NCBI GenBank assembly: GCA_026075535.2
Contig: AP026542.1
Location: 11,656,001-11,720,000, forward strand
Direction: 5' to 3'
Source of the DNA: Tricholoma matsutake
Lineage: Eukaryota > Basidiomycota > Agaricomycetes > Agaricales > Tricholomataceae
Length of the DNA: 64,000 nt
Part shown: in pieces, positions 10,814 to 22,767 of the stretch
How positions within the stretch are numbered: position 1 is the stretch's first letter
Layout: each line of letters opens with the position of its first letter
Notes under the pieces: generated by a model
Database searches by the model: none
Seen by the model: the letters and a program-made list of their open reading frames with translations, nothing else
Told to the model about the DNA's origin: nothing
Translations under genes and position numbers: made by a program

Positions 10814-11230
10814 TTGATCTGGTATGACTGGTTAGCCAATTCAGCAACAACTTTGCATGTTACACATCAAAGAGAAGCCTTTATTGTGTACACACCTGTG
10901 GGAAAATGTTCCATAACAGGTGTAGGTGGTAAAGAAGTGAAAATTGAGGGCCATGGAACTGTTGAATTAATTTTGACATGTAATGGTCACAATTATATTT
11001 TGTGCTTGGAGGATGTACTCCATGTACCTGGAACACGGAATAATTTGATTTTGTTGGGGTGATGGGATGCAGCTGGGGGAAGATATACAGGTGGAAAGGG
11101 AAGAATTACCTTTGTCACTAAGGAGGGGAAGAAAATAGCACAAGGGAACAAGGTTAACAACCACTTATACAAGATGGAATTAACTGTACATGACTGACAC
11201 CCAATGCTTACAATAGAAGCCGCCAATCAC
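10814..11230 (+). pseudogene. Copia-2 protease, active-site Asp to Asn
   Basis: The frame gives W-L-A-N-S-A-T-T-L-H-V where copia proteases have D-S-G/A-A-T. The catalytic Asp is Asn (CCGAT-type to CCAAT, CG to CA). Downstream G-V-G-G-K-E-V-K-I-E-G-H-G-T and L-E-D-V-L-H-V-P-G-T-R-N-N-L-I-L-L-G confirm the domain. TGA codons interrupt the frame at 11060, near 11196 and near 11230. Confidence 0.8.
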
Positions 11231-11254
11231 TGATCATTCATCAATAATGATGCA

Positions 11255-12150
11255 GTGCCCAATTGGGAACCTTGGCACAGGCACTTCGGGCATGTCGGGT
11301 ATTCTGGCCTGCAGAAATTATTGGATAGGAATTTGGTTGATGGATTTAACGTTGATAAACACAGTCCTAAACCAGACTGTATTGCATGTACCGAGGCAAA
11401 GCAACACATAGAGCCCTTTCCTAAAATATCTACATGACAAACTGAACCCAGAGAATTGACGCATATTGACTTATGGGGAAAATACATGATCAAATCTATA
11501 AATGGAAATCAATATTACTTGTTATGTGTGGACAATGCAAAATGCTACATAACCATCCAGTGTTTGAAAGAGAAATCAGACTCAACACAAGCAGTAATAA
11601 ATTATTTGGCACATCTAATAACTCAAGGTCAAAAACTGAAGGGGATCCAAATTGATTGTGGAAAAGAATTTGTAAACAAGAAGTTGGAAAAATGGTGTAA
11701 TGAATGCGGTATAGAAGTAAGACTAACTGCGCCATACTCACCTTTGCAGAATGGCATCACAGAGCGAATGAATAGAACTCTTGTTGAACTATCATGTGCC
11801 ATGATAACTGCCAACCAACTTCCCAAATTTCTTTGGGAATATGCAGTTTTACATGCCACTTACCTTCACAACTGATCATTTATGAAACATCTCCCAAAAT
11901 CAACACCTTATGAAGGATGGCACAAAATAAAACCCAACATATCACATTTATGGGAATTTGGAAGCCACATATGGATATTACTACAAGGTCAAAAGAAACC
12001 CTGAAAAATGCTACCAAAATCAAGGTGCTGAGCATACGTCAGTTATGATGATGGTGCTGGGGCAGTAAAATATTACAATGCGGAAACTCGCAAAGTACTT
12101 ACCTCCCACAACTTCCAGAATATTACACCTACAGAAAAACCAACTCCTGA
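11255..12150 (+). pseudogene. Copia-2 integrase
   Basis: W-H-R-H-F-G-H-V-G and C-I-A-C-T-E-A-K supply the zinc-binding HHCC module. H-I-D-L-W-G (first Asp), Q-I-D-C-G-K-E-F-V-N (second Asp) and N-G-I-T-E-R-M-N-R-T (Glu) give a complete D-D-E set. Two TGA codons (about 11436 and 11873) break the frame, and past 11880 reading needs frame changes. The domain would insert the cDNA into the host chromosome. Confidence 0.85.
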
Positions 12151-12404
12151 CCATATTGAAATTACACCTGATTTACTGTGTGAGGGGGAGTCTGCAGGTA
12201 GCACACCACCAATGGGTGTAACAGATTCTGATGATACAACTCAGAATCTTGCACCCAAGAAGCAAAAACGGAATGAAACACAGGAAGATATAGAGATTGA
12301 TGAACTGTGGAAGACGTGTGGAATTCATATCTATTATAAGCACCTTCACAATCCTTTTGCATATGAGGAAGATGACAATTTCTTATCAATAGAAGAAGTC
12401 TAAG

Positions 12405-13300
12405 CAATTGTTGCTGGAGATGAACTTATGAGTCTCAAAGATGCAAAGAACTCCCCAGATTGGCCTGAATGGCAAAAGGCCATGAAGATTGAATTGGATT
12501 AATTATTGGAGAAGGGGACTTGGGAACCCATCCAGAAACCTCACAATGCAGTACCAATCAAAAATAAATGGGCCTTTGTCAAAAAGCACAATAAAGAAGG
12601 GGAAGTAGTAAGGTATCAAGCAAGATTAGTGGCAAAAGGATATGCACAATGACCCAGATTTGATTATAGGGTAACATTCTCACCAGTTGTCAGGATGGAT
12701 ACATTATGCATAATACTAGCACTCGTACCTGAAAAGGGACTCAAGTTACAACAAATGGATGTAAAGGGTGCATATCTAAATGGCAATTTGCAGGACACAA
12801 TATATATACAACAGCCTGAAGGATGTGAAGATGGAACAGGTCGAGTACGCAGGTTAGTCAAAACACTTTATGGTTTAAAACAGGCAGGCCGAGAGTGGAA
12901 TAATGAACTTGATGGCAAACTCAAAATTCATGGCTATGCATGCTTACTTTCTGATCCATGCACATATATATGATGTGATGGTGACTTTGGAATAATGGCC
13001 ATCTGGGTGGACGACTCACTACTTTTTGCTTCATCTGATAAAATGATGGATCATATGAAAGAAACACTCCACTCAGAATGGGAAGTAACAGATCTCAGAG
13101 AGCCAAGTAAAATTGTTGGCATTGAAGTTACACGAACCGAGAATGCAATAACTATATCTCAACAGAGATATATTGAAAATATTCTCCATAGCAAAGGAAT
13201 AGCTGTTGCAAATCCTACCAGTATACCCATGGACCCTAATATAAAGCTTGGACCAAATCCATATGATAATGAACCCAATTGAAGCAATTCATATGCACAA
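12405..13300 (+). pseudogene. Copia-2 reverse transcriptase, YVDD-type site intact
   Basis: RVT_2 landmarks in order: K-N-S-P-D-W-P-E-W-Q-K-A-M, N-K-W-A-F-V-K-K, Y-Q-A-R-L-V-A-K-G-Y, Q-Q-M-D-V-K-G-A-Y-L-N-G, K-T-L-Y-G-L-K-Q-A-G-R-E-W, and the catalytic W-V-D-D (about 13005, GAC-GAC retained). Stops lie near 12500 (TAA, a likely CAA to TAA), 12652 (TGA), 12973 (TGA) and 13282 (TGA). Confidence 0.87.
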
Positions 13301-13303
13301 TTA

Positions 13304-14000
13304 TTGGGGAGTCTGCAACTTTTGGCAAATTCCACAAGACTGGACATAAGCTATGCAGTTAATAAATTGGCCGCCTACACTGCAAGCCCAGGTTTAAAAC
13401 ACCATGGTGCAATAAAGCAAATACTCAGATACCTGGTGGGTATGAAAACTCTAGGGATAACATATAGAAAATCCCAAGATGAATCTGGAACTGGAAACCT
13501 CTTCCATGGATATGCAGATGCTGCATACACAAATGCTGACAACCTCAAATCCACAACTGGCTACATTTTTCTAGCAGCAGGGGGAGGGATCACATGGAAA
13601 TCAAAGAAACAAACTGTGATAGCATTGTCCTCTACAGAGGCAGAATATGTAGTGCTGTCGGAGGCTGTATGAGAGGCAACATGGCTGAGAAATTTGTACA
13701 GTGAACTTGGATTCCCACAAAGCTCACTGATGGAAATTAAAGGTGATGATGAAGGATCCATAATATTGACACATAACCCTCAATTTCACCAGCAATCAAA
13801 ACATATCGCTATTTGCCATCACTGGGTCCAAACACTGGTAACTGACAAAATACTCAACATACAAAACTGTCGAGACCCAAAACAAACAGTGGACATGTTA
13901 ACAAAGGCATTACCAAGGCCAAAATATATACGACATAGGGCAGAGATGGGAATCCAGTCAACATGTGAACTCAGTAGCTTTCCTCGCATGTGAGTTGGTT
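13304..14000 (+). pseudogene. Copia-2 RNase H
   Basis: T-R-L-D-I-S-Y-A-V-N-K-L, then G-Y-A-D-A-A-Y (catalytic Asp), W-K-S-K-K-Q-T-V-I-A-L-S-S-T-E-A-E-Y-V, and K-Q-T-V-D-M-L-T-K-A-L-P-R. One TGA at about 13671 replaces an expected Arg (E-A-V-stop-E-A-T-W). A polypurine tract TTGAGGGGGAG follows at 14110-14120, directly before the LTR start and Gypsy-3. Confidence 0.87.
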
Positions 14001-14122
14001 TTTCCCATGGGGTTTTCCACCACATAGAGGTTTTAACACACCTGAAAGGCAAGAAATTTAACATTTCAATTATTTATTAACCATTCCTATGGACTCAACC
14101 ATGCTAGGCTTGAGGGGGAGTG

Positions 14123-14335
14123 TGTAAGAGAACCACGTCTCTTACAATGTGATCAACACGCATCTCTCAATGCGCATTGCCATCAATGCGGTCACATGAT
14201 GTATTACCTACTATTCACATGACTTAGTTCATTAGATACACAAACAACTTGTATTGTAGATTATTCTTCCTTGAAGTGACACCACATTCATCACACATTG
14301 TCTTCTTGAGTGTAGGGAGGTTATACTCTCTTCCA
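14123..14335 (+). repeat. Gypsy-3 5' LTR
   Basis: 213 bp, TGTAAGAG...TCTTCCA. The initial TGTAAGAGAACCACGTCTCTTACA contains a short palindrome (arms TGTAAGAG and CTCTTACA). Nearly identical to the LTR at 19499. Confidence 0.9.
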
Positions 14336-14664
14336 CGTTTTTTTTGTGTTGAGCGAGTTGTCTGGTACAGACTCCTGACCAAATCCAGCGATAACATTAC
14401 CGCGATATCACCTTTTACACGCTGCGTTACCCCCACCAGCTATTTCTGTGTAGACAGCTGTCAAACTTAATGTGTACTGGGAAGCAACGTCACTTCATTA
14501 CCAGGTCCATGCATCATCGACAAGTGCACATATAGTCACCTCAGGAGAGGTATATAACCCTTGGACGAGGCAATACACTGGAAGGGTCTACTTGACATCT
14601 TCACCTTCGCATCCTGTCTCATTCCAGGTCAACTCGTATCCCTGTTCCTACCCGTAACCCTGTC

Positions 14665-15815
14665 ATGACCCGCAGCCAGACACGTAGTGGTGCTCTGGAA
14701 TTACGAAGCTCCAGCCCACTCACGACACCGCCGAGTTCACCTGTTCAAGGAGCAGACCCTTCAGTAACTGCTACCACTCCCACCTCGTCCGCTACAGATT
14801 CCTCTTCAGGCTCGTCTGACTCCGAAGATTTTGACACACAAACAACCCACACTACGAGAATGGACAACATTCAATATGCTCCTGCAGTCGTGAATGGTAG
14901 CAAAGGAAGCCATGCACCAGTTTTGTTGGCAGGACGGATTACAATAGGTGTGATCCACATGTTTGAAAATGTCTACCGACATTTCTTTCAGAACAAGAAA
15001 ACCCTGGAAGACGAATGGGTACTCAGCATTATCTATAATTTTGAATCCTCCGCTGTTCAAGCTTCGGCCACCACACATCACGACTGACTCATCAAGCTCT
15101 CCTTTGTGGAGTTCATGATTGAGTTCAAAACGAAGTTCCTCCCCACGAATTGGAAGGACGACCTGATCGCAATGCAGATTGCAATGTAAAGCACACAGGC
15201 ATTCCTCACCTGGACCGAAGCTACCCGTGAAGCTAATGCAGAGCTGGGAATCGCAAAATCCGACTACAACATCCCTGAAGATTGCCTTCACACTCACTTT
15301 GTCCCTCGTCTCTCGCCAATGCTTAAGAACTCTTATGACGCAAACAACACACATGGCACTCTGGATGCCATCACTGACCTTGAAGCTTGGATCCAGCACG
15401 TACATCTCCTCGATCTCGAGAATCACAATAAGAGAGAGGAGTGGGTGAAGATTGTGATAGCTGCTGGATGCAGCAATGCAAAGACCTTGGGAGCGCGAAG
15501 CACAGGTACAGCAGCAGGCATGGGCGTGACTCCAGTGTCTGCAAATGCTGGCGGAGGTGCAGCAAAAGTGCCCGGAGTACTGACCAATGCAACGAACACT
15601 GTCCAGCCATTCACTGCTAAGCTCACTCAATCGGAACATGATCTTCTGAAGGCTCACCGGGGCTGTTTCCATTGCAGGTTATTTTATGCAGGACACTACT
15701 CTCCGGGATGCCCACTTGGAGCAAATGGCAGACCGACCCCCGAAGCTTGTAAGAATGTTACCCTTGCATCAGCATTGAAAGCAAGGCCACTTTCAAAGCA
15801 AACCTGCCAACCATC
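14665..15815 (+). pseudogene. Gypsy-3 Gag, frameshifted
   Basis: Begins M-T-R-S-Q-T-R-S-G-A-L-E-L after the leader, with a Ser/Thr/Pro-rich N-terminus, then a capsid-like part (I-H-M-F-E-N-V-Y-R-H-F-F-Q-N-K, later W-V-K-I-V-I-A-A-G). A TGA ends the first frame at 15085-15087 and further frames follow. At 15650-15720 G-C-F-H-C-R-L-F-Y-A-G-H-Y-S-P-G-C-P is a zinc-knuckle-like C-x2-C-x6-H-x4-C, wider than the usual CCHC spacing. Confidence 0.75.
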
Positions 15816-16300
15816 GTGGCCGTGGTTTTTGGAGAAAACAGCGACGAGGACTTTGCAATGGACGAAGACGAAGCCAATGAGTACGTGTCCATGCCTTTAT
15901 CGTTGCTGTTGCACCTTTGGTGGGATTGTTGTATTGATGGCCCAATGACGTGTGCTCCAACACCGATATGTGTGCTAATTGATCACGGTTCTCCTCCAGT
16001 GCTGATTTCATCTGAATTTGTGGACATTTTGGGTCTTGTGTGCCACAAGTTATACCAGCCTTTTCCAGTTACTGGTGCCTTTGTAAAGGCGCATAGAAAT
16101 TTGGACACTAGCTTATCAGAATACTGTAAATTACGCCTTCAGTCACCAGATTCCTTGTGGAAAGCAAAAGTTGTCAATGCCATCATTTGCCCGAACCTCT
16201 ACATGGATGTCATTTAGGATTGGATTTCTTGTCCAAGAACGAGATTATCATGGATGCTGAGCTAAGGACAGCTATTGCAAAGGAAACACAGTATGATTTG
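15816..16300 (+). pseudogene. Gypsy-3 aspartic protease
   Basis: C-V-L-I-D-H-G-S-P-P-V-L-I-S occupies the D-S/T-G position. D-H-G is an accepted variant in this agaricomycete gypsy group, so activity cannot be judged. The frame ends at 16217, and the sequence to 16300 continues in other frames (D-W-I-S-C-P, then K-N-E-I-I-M-D-A-E) as the linker to RT. Confidence 0.6.
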
Positions 16301-16339
16301 CTAAACCCGCCAAAGGTGGGACCACCACCTATGTGAGTT

Positions 16340-19300
16340 ATGCCTCAGGAACACCAAAGGATGGAGGCACATGCAATCAAAAAGGGACAACATGAAATTA
16401 AAAGTGCACATAAGAAAGTACACAAAGAACTTCAGTGCATCTTCGACGAGAACCCCACACAATTTAATTTTGAAGCCCACACATCATACCCGCCTTGCAC
16501 AATAGCAGCTATAAGGATGCAGATCGAACAACTTGCAAGCCTGAAAATTCTTGAGAAGTTGGACAGCACGTTCAAGGAGCGGTTTGCTGACCATTTCCCA
16601 ACTGATATCCCACATGCAAAGGATCTGCCCACAGATGTATACCATCATATTGAAGTGAAGGCAGGAGCGCCAATATCTGTTGGGCAGGCATATTCCTGTC
16701 CATGAAAATATCGAGAAGGGTGGAAGACCCTGATTGAGCAGCACGCGAGTGCAGGGCAAATACGGCCGTCATCGTTGCAATACGCATCCGCTTCTTTCAT
16801 CATTCCAAAGGCAGACCCCATGGTATTACCTAGATGGGTAAATGACTACAGAAAGTTAAACAAAGTCACGATACCTGATAATTACCTGTTGCTGCACATC
16901 GACGACATCCTGGCGGATTGCACCAAGGGAAAAATCTGGGGCAAGATTGACATGACAAACTCGTTTTTCCAGACATTGGTACATCCTGATCATGTGAAGT
17001 ATATGGCGACATTGACACCATTTGGGTTGTGGGAGTGGGTTGTCATGCCAATGGGGCTGAGGAACTTGCCCGCAACCCACCAACGGCGCGTAACATTAGC
17101 GTTATCTGATTTGATAGGCCACATCTGCCACGTATACCTGGACAATATAATCATATGGTCATCCATGCTTGAAGAGCATAAGAAGAATGTTGTGATGGTT
17201 CTTGAAGCATTACAAAATGCGCATCTATATTGTTCAACAAAAAAATTGACGTTGTTCATGACCGAGATTAATTTCCTCAGGCATACCATTTTGGCAGAGG
17301 GAATTGAAGTGGATGGTTCCAAGGTGGAACCCATATTGAACTGGAGGGCACCTAGGTCTGCAAAGGAGGTCCAACAATTTTTGGGTCTCGTGAGATACAT
17401 CAGTGCCTTCCTACCGGCATTGGCAGAGCACACGACGATACTGACACCGTTGACAAAAAAGGAGTGTAACAGCTCTTTCCCAGTGTGGACTTCGGAACAC
17501 CAAAGAGCGTTTGAGGCGATTAAAAAGCTGGTGGTCAGTCAGGATTGCCTGATGACAATTGATCACCACCACCCAGCAGAGAATAAAATTTTTGTGACCT
17601 GCAACGCAAGTAAGCGGCAAACTGGAGCTGTACTTTCCTTTGGGAAAGATTGGAAGAGTGTGAGGCCTGTTGCCTTCAAGAGTCATCAGCTAAAAGGTGC
17701 GGAATTACACTATCTGGTGCACGAACAAGAAATGTTGAGTATTATGCGAGTGGTCGAGAAGTGGAGACTGGACCTACTGGGAATGCATATCAACATTTTC
17801 ACGGACCATAAGACAATCCAAAATTTTGATGGACAGAGAGATCTGTCACTACGCCAGGTTAGATGGATGGAATATCTGTCCCAATATGAATACACCATCA
17901 CATACATCAGAGGAGAAGACAACACAGTCATGGATGCACTGTCACAGCTGACTGAAGGGAACAAGATGCAAATGGTGGTCAACACAGTATTCGAGATTGA
18001 ATCCGACCCTAAACTTTTCTCGAGAATACGAAAGGGATACACGAGGGATACCTGGTGTGTATCAATCTTGAACAACTTCAAACATGGAGTACTGGACCTG
18101 AAGCTGGGCATCATGCTGAAAAACGGCCTGCTGTTCATAGGAACATGGTTAGTTATTCCAAAATACAAAAACCTACAAGAGCAAATGTTCAGACTTGCTC
18201 ACGACCATCTTGGGCATTTTGGGGGAGACAAGTCATACGCGTCCTTGAAAAATGAATTTTATTGGCTGAATATGAGGAAAGATCTGATAAGCACATACAT
18301 CCCCAGTTGCAGACCTTGCCAGCGCAACAAGTCCACCACTGCGAAAGTTCCGGGACCACTCCACCCTCTACCGATTCCTGATAAACAATTTGATTCGGTT
18401 GCTATAGACTTCATTGGACCATTGCCAGAAGACGACGGTTTTGACGTGATCGTGACCATGATGGACAGGCTTGGAGCAGACATCCAGATAGCGCCATGCA
18501 AAACAGACATGACCGCAGAAGGGTTCGCTGCGCTGTTTTTCGACTGGTGGTACTGCGAGAATGGGTGCCCTTTGGAAATTATCAGTGACCATGATAAATT
18601 GTTTGTGTCGAAATTCTGGAAGGCACTCATGAAGATGGCAGGAGTTAAACACAAACTGTCAACAGCATATCATCCAGAGATGGATGGCTCTTTGGAGTGG
18701 TCAAACAAAATGGTAGTGCAAGGCCTCTGTTTCCATGTTGAGCAAAGCCAGAAGGGTTGGGCGAGAGCCTTGCTGAAAGTGCATTTCGATATCATGAATA
18801 CTGTAAAGTCTCCCCTTTCATTCTCAAGACTGGGAGATCACCACAGATTTTGCCACCTCTGGCAGGAACAGAGATGGAGGAGGGGACAACAGAAACTGAG
18901 GAAGTGGCGTGCGCGCGAGCTTATCGAGAATATCAATGAGGAAGTGGAGGTGGCAAAGGACTGTCTCCTAGCAGCAAAAATATCCCAAGCTCATTATGCT
19001 AACAAGGATAGATCAATTGATCCAGAGTTCAAGGTTGGAGACCAAGTAATGCTGGAGATGGCGCATTGCAGGCGAGAATACATGCAGAAGAAGAGTGGGA
19101 GGGTGGCAAAATTCATGCCTCAGTGGGACAGACCATATGAGGTCGTAGAAGCCTTTCCAACTTTGTCAACATACAAGCTACAGTTGCTGGGTATGAGTGG
19201 AGCTTACCCAATGTATCATGTATCGCACTTGAAGCTCCACGTGGATAATGACAACAACCTTTTCCTGGACAGGAAGATGGAAAAGCCAGGGCCAATCGTA

Positions 19301-19423
19301 ACATCGAATGGGTCGACGGAGTACTTTGTCGAATGGATTAAGACCGCGAGGGAGAGGGAAGCAGTACCTAGTGAGGTGGCAGGGATATGGACTGGGCATG
19401 GACTTATAGTTGCCGAGGTCTGA
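16340..19423 (+). pseudogene. Gypsy-3 RT, RNase H and integrase, long ORF with dead active sites
   Basis: After an RT-linker ORF (16340-16705) an 882-codon frame (16775-19423) covers V-N-D-Y-R-K-L-N-K, K-I-D-M-T-N-S-F-F-Q, P-M-G-L-R-N-L-P-A-T, then Y-L-D-N where Y-L-D-D is required, and RNase H V-T-C-N-A-S where D-A-S is required. Both are Asp to Asn by CG to CA. Integrase has H-x3-H...C-x2-C, A-I-D-F-I-G-P, I-S-D-H-D-K-L-F and D-G-S-L-E-W-S-N-K. Around 18760-18940 the correct protein lies in another frame (Y-C-K-V-S-P-F-I-L-K-T-G-R-S-P), so two compensating indels keep the ORF open. The end has a degenerate chromodomain-like tail. Confidence 0.9.
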
Positions 19424-19498
19424 GATGTTGGAAACGGAAGCCTTGGAGACATGGGAGGGGAGAGTGCAGTGATGGAAAGTTTTTGGGATGGGTGAGAG

Positions 19499-19711
19499 TG
19501 TAAGAGAACCACGTCTCTTACAACGTGATCAACACACATCTCTCAACGTGCATTGCCATCAATGTGGTCACATGACATATTACCTACTATTCACATGACT
19601 TAGTTCATTAGATACACAAACAACTTGTATTGTAGATTATTCTTCCTTGAAGTGACACCACATTCATCACACATTGTCTTCTTGAGTGTAGGGAGGTTAT
19701 ACTCTCTTCCA
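19499..19711 (+). repeat. Gypsy-3 3' LTR
   Basis: 213 bp, same ends as the 5' LTR. Differences include CACGCATCTC to CACACATCTC and AATGCGC to AACGTGC, mostly at CpG. The GAGTG target duplication follows. Confidence 0.9.
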
Positions 19712-19714
19712 GAG

Positions 19715-19857
19715 TGTTGGGATAGTCAATCCTAGCACATTACATTATATTACACTCATCACAAGTGCAACACCAGTGAATACGAGACGTTCAACCTTGT
19801 CCTGAATTCCCATCATTTAATCCCTTCGAACTTCTACTCCACCCCATAATCCCAATA
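19715..19857 (+). repeat. Copia-2 3' LTR, internally deleted
   Basis: Starts TGTTGGGATAGTCAATCC and ends ATCCCAATA like the 5' LTR, but is 143 bp because about 70 bp of the middle is missing. Its first two bases are part of the 5-bp target duplicated by Gypsy-3. Confidence 0.85.
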
Positions 19858-19862
19858 GACAA

Positions 19863-20945
19863 CTATCAGTTGACTTGCATGGTAAGGTGACAGTCAAAAT
19901 CCCGGGAATTTAGTCAGGCTACATGACTATACATGACTCTGCATGACTGTCACCCGACTTTTCTTTTTACTGAGTGTCATCTGTTATATTGATATATTAG
20001 GTCAGCATCGGAGTTAGCGTTTACTCCAAACACGATGAGCCGGAAAGGTTCGAAAGGTTCCATCAATAATCGCGTTTGATGCGAGGTGCGCGTCCTTTAG
20101 GGCGGAAGGGAGAGAAAGTGCATAAGTCGTGGCAACGATCATGACTACAAGCTGATAGGGCACATCTGCTACCATATAAGGGTATTTCCAGACGGATCAG
20201 ACCGCCTAGAAACTCCAATGGCGTGTCATTTTCCTGATGCAGGTCAAACACGTGAATACACATCACTAAAATATGTTTTTTGGTCGCTACATATCAATTT
20301 GGTGAGTTGAGTGGTCCCACTATCCACCTGAAATGGCACGAAACTCAACATGAAAAAAAGAAAGGAAAAAAGAAATATGTACGTACTTATAAATAAGAAT
20401 ATATTTCCATGCATATTCTCTAGAAGACATGCGATCAACGGAAGACAGAACGGAAGGAACTGTCAAATCACAGCTATAAATAATACGGGCCCGGTGTGCA
20501 ACAAAACCCCATCAGTTCCCGATCGTATCCAGGAACATCCATTGGTTCGATTGATATACAGAAGAACCTTGCGTAAAAAAGGATTCAGTGGGAATGCGCC
20601 CAACGAGTGGCAGGGCTGCCGCGCACCAGATCTCAATCTCGCGTGCATTCATTATATATCAGGTAGACCTGTAATGACAGCCCCACATGTAACAGCTATA
20701 AACTGTCACTAGCTGTCACTACAGCATACATTTTATGTATGAAAAGGACGTAATAGCCTTCATTGATTATGTTGCTCGAGAGCCGAGAAAAAAATTGACG
20801 GAGCTTTAAATTTAGATCGATTTCCCCACAATTCAAGTTGTAACAAAAGCCACAATGAATTTTGCTTAAACCAGTAGCCTGCCAGGAGTGATGGCACTTA
20901 GTCGGTCTTTCTCTCGTTTCTGACATCCGAGTCCTCCACTGCGTC
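19863..20945. other. Intergenic region upstream of the orphan membrane-protein gene
   Basis: No convincing gene. The sequence is more CpG-rich than the repeats (for example 20040-20110). Short ORFs here show no domain. 20350-20370 is A-rich. The stretch before 20946 probably contains the promoter of the gene that follows, but no TATA-type element can be assigned with confidence. Confidence 0.5.
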
Positions 20946-22767
20946 ATGGCCTGGTTTAACTATCAGTACAACCTCTCCCGACGTAAATGCCCCTTGTTCA
21001 TAAATCTGGTTGTTGCCTCCCTGATCATTGTCTTAGCATACCCGGGCAGATACACGACATTAATTGTGACCCCATTAGCCTTGACAATCTGTATTCTGTT
21101 GGTACTCATTAACGGTGAGTCAAAGTCACACCCCAATTCATTCCTTGAGTCACTCTTTGTGATCAACTCTTATAGTCCCGCTCTCGGCATATGAGACTCG
21201 ACAGGAATTCACTTATACACCCAACAGCACGACGAACACCCTCCCGTTTTCCAACCTCATACCTGCTCCCTTGCAAAAGCATTCTGTCCCGTTTATTCCA
21301 CATACATTCATGATGGGTGAAAACTTCCAAACCGACTTGGGGTCGTTTGGCTACAGCATGGAAAGTGCATATACTCGCAATGATATGCCTGGATCATCCA
21401 TACCACTTGCAACTAACAAATTGCCCAGCTTTGCATATATGAACTATGATCTTAGCTCATGTGATGTTATGTATATCACACTTACAGCAAATATTGATCT
21501 ACTCACAGTCACACCGAGTGTATGTTCACCACGATCTCAATCTTATTGAGATGCTAATTCCTGCACACAGGCACTCATTAGCTGCTGGTTCCCTCTCTTT
21601 TTCCAGTTTTCACTGTCCAACTCAATGAAGCTGGAATCTCTGTATAATCCAGGTAGAGACCTGGCAGTGAATAGAGTAGTTACTGGAACTTCGTACGACT
21701 TTGTGGGTCAAATGTTCTCTAATCCAAATGCCGGTAGCCTAATCTCTTAAGACTAGGGTATGATGCTGAATGAGTTAGTCGCTCTAGTGTTGCAGGGTAC
21801 ACCTGATTAAAGTTCAATTCAGCATGACAGCGCAGCATTACTCCGACCCTCTCAGGATTCGATATCACTTACTATCCGTGCTGTACAACATGTAATGATG
21901 TCGATGGTAACAAATTAGAGGCACACGAAATTGAAGCTTCGGACCGTTCTCGACTCATCTATGATCACCCAGCATGTGATGATCAAGATGTCAACTTCAA
22001 GCTGAAGTCTGGTGCACGCCTGCTGTTCCAAGGTCAACAGAGGTCAGGCATTTCATATGGTAGTACGTTATGTATTTGCTTCATAATGTAAGGGACGCTA
22101 TACTCACAGGAACTTGCGATCTCAGCTACCATAAATGATTTTTTTAGTGGAACGTTCGCTAATGTACCGGACGAATTCCCTGCGCTCAATTACAATGTTC
22201 TCAAGGCAGTGTATCACGGAATTCGCCTCGACATCGGAGTTATCAGGCCCAATCAAATCTACAACTCGCCAACTCGATTCAACGCAAGTATCAGTAAACT
22301 TGTTTATTCTGATGCTCTGGCAAATGTCCTCCGCACCCAGCGGGATGCAGTGGGTAACGTTAATCTGTCAAGGCCGCCTTACAACCAGCGTGTCCCAGAA
22401 GTCCTTTACCTCCAATCAGTATTCACACCAAAACCATTGGGGCAGGCAATTACAGCGGTATTTGTTGCGACTGTTTCTATGATAACAGTGTTGTGGCATG
22501 TAGCCAATTTTATCGCTTCCTCCCTTGTTACTGCGCGATCTAGACAAGGTCAGTATGAGTCCCCATGTTGCGCCCTAGCAGGTATATTATTAACCCCTTC
22601 ATTCAGCGACATTTTGTCCCTGTCCCTCGTGTCAAGGTCGCGACATAGCACTTCACCATGTCCCAATGCGGGATGATCCTGAGTGGGCAGCATCTAATTC
22701 TGATGTGGGTAGCGGGACGGCGTATGAATTATTAGAATCAAGTCTGGATAGTTCTAAGAATAAGTAG
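20946..22767 (+). CDS. Orphan multi-exon transmembrane protein, apparently intact
   Basis: A six-exon model is in phase throughout: 20946-21114, 21176-21519, 21571-21733, 21856-22032, 22093-22548, 22637-22767, giving 479 residues ending D-S-S-K-N-K. All introns are GT-AG (61, 51, 122, 60 and 88 bp). The N-terminus (M-A-W-F-N-Y-Q-Y) is followed by two hydrophobic segments (residues about 18-36 and 40-56), a long region with several Asn-x-Ser/Thr sites and Cys pairs (P-C-C-T-T-C-N), then a C-terminal membrane segment A-V-F-V-A-T-V-S-M-I-T-V-L-W and an acidic tail. The shape resembles uncharacterised membrane proteins of mushroom-forming fungi as I recall them. No function can be named. Intron 3 is long and the second acceptor is uncertain. 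Confidence 0.75.

Larger units (their letters stand above)
14123..19711 (+). mobile_element. Gypsy-3: Ty3/gypsy retrotransposon inside Copia-2
   Basis: LTRs TGTAAGAGAACC...CTCTTCCA (14123-14335 and 19499-19711) are flanked by the 5-bp duplication GAGTG (14118-14122, 19712-19716). The internal order is Gag, protease, RT, RNase H, integrase, as in Ty3/gypsy. The LTRs differ mainly by C/T and G/A changes. An open frame of 882 codons remains, but catalytic residues are lost (see the pol entry). Confidence 0.92.
9383..19857 (+). mobile_element. Copia-2: Ty1/copia retrotransposon hosting Gypsy-3
   Basis: LTRs TGTTGGGATAGTC...ATCCCAATA at 9383-9596 and 19715-19857 bound Gag, protease, integrase, RT and RNase H in copia order. 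Flanking 5-bp duplications are GACGA (9378-9382) and GACAA (19858-19862), differing by one CG to CA change. Gypsy-3 is inserted two bases inside its 3' LTR. The 3' LTR lacks about 70 bp present in the 5' LTR. Stops in the coding part are mostly TGA. Confidence 0.9.

Noticed and set aside
18259..18654. Minus-strand ORFs inside Gypsy-3 integrase
   Set aside because: Shadows of the plus-strand pol frame.
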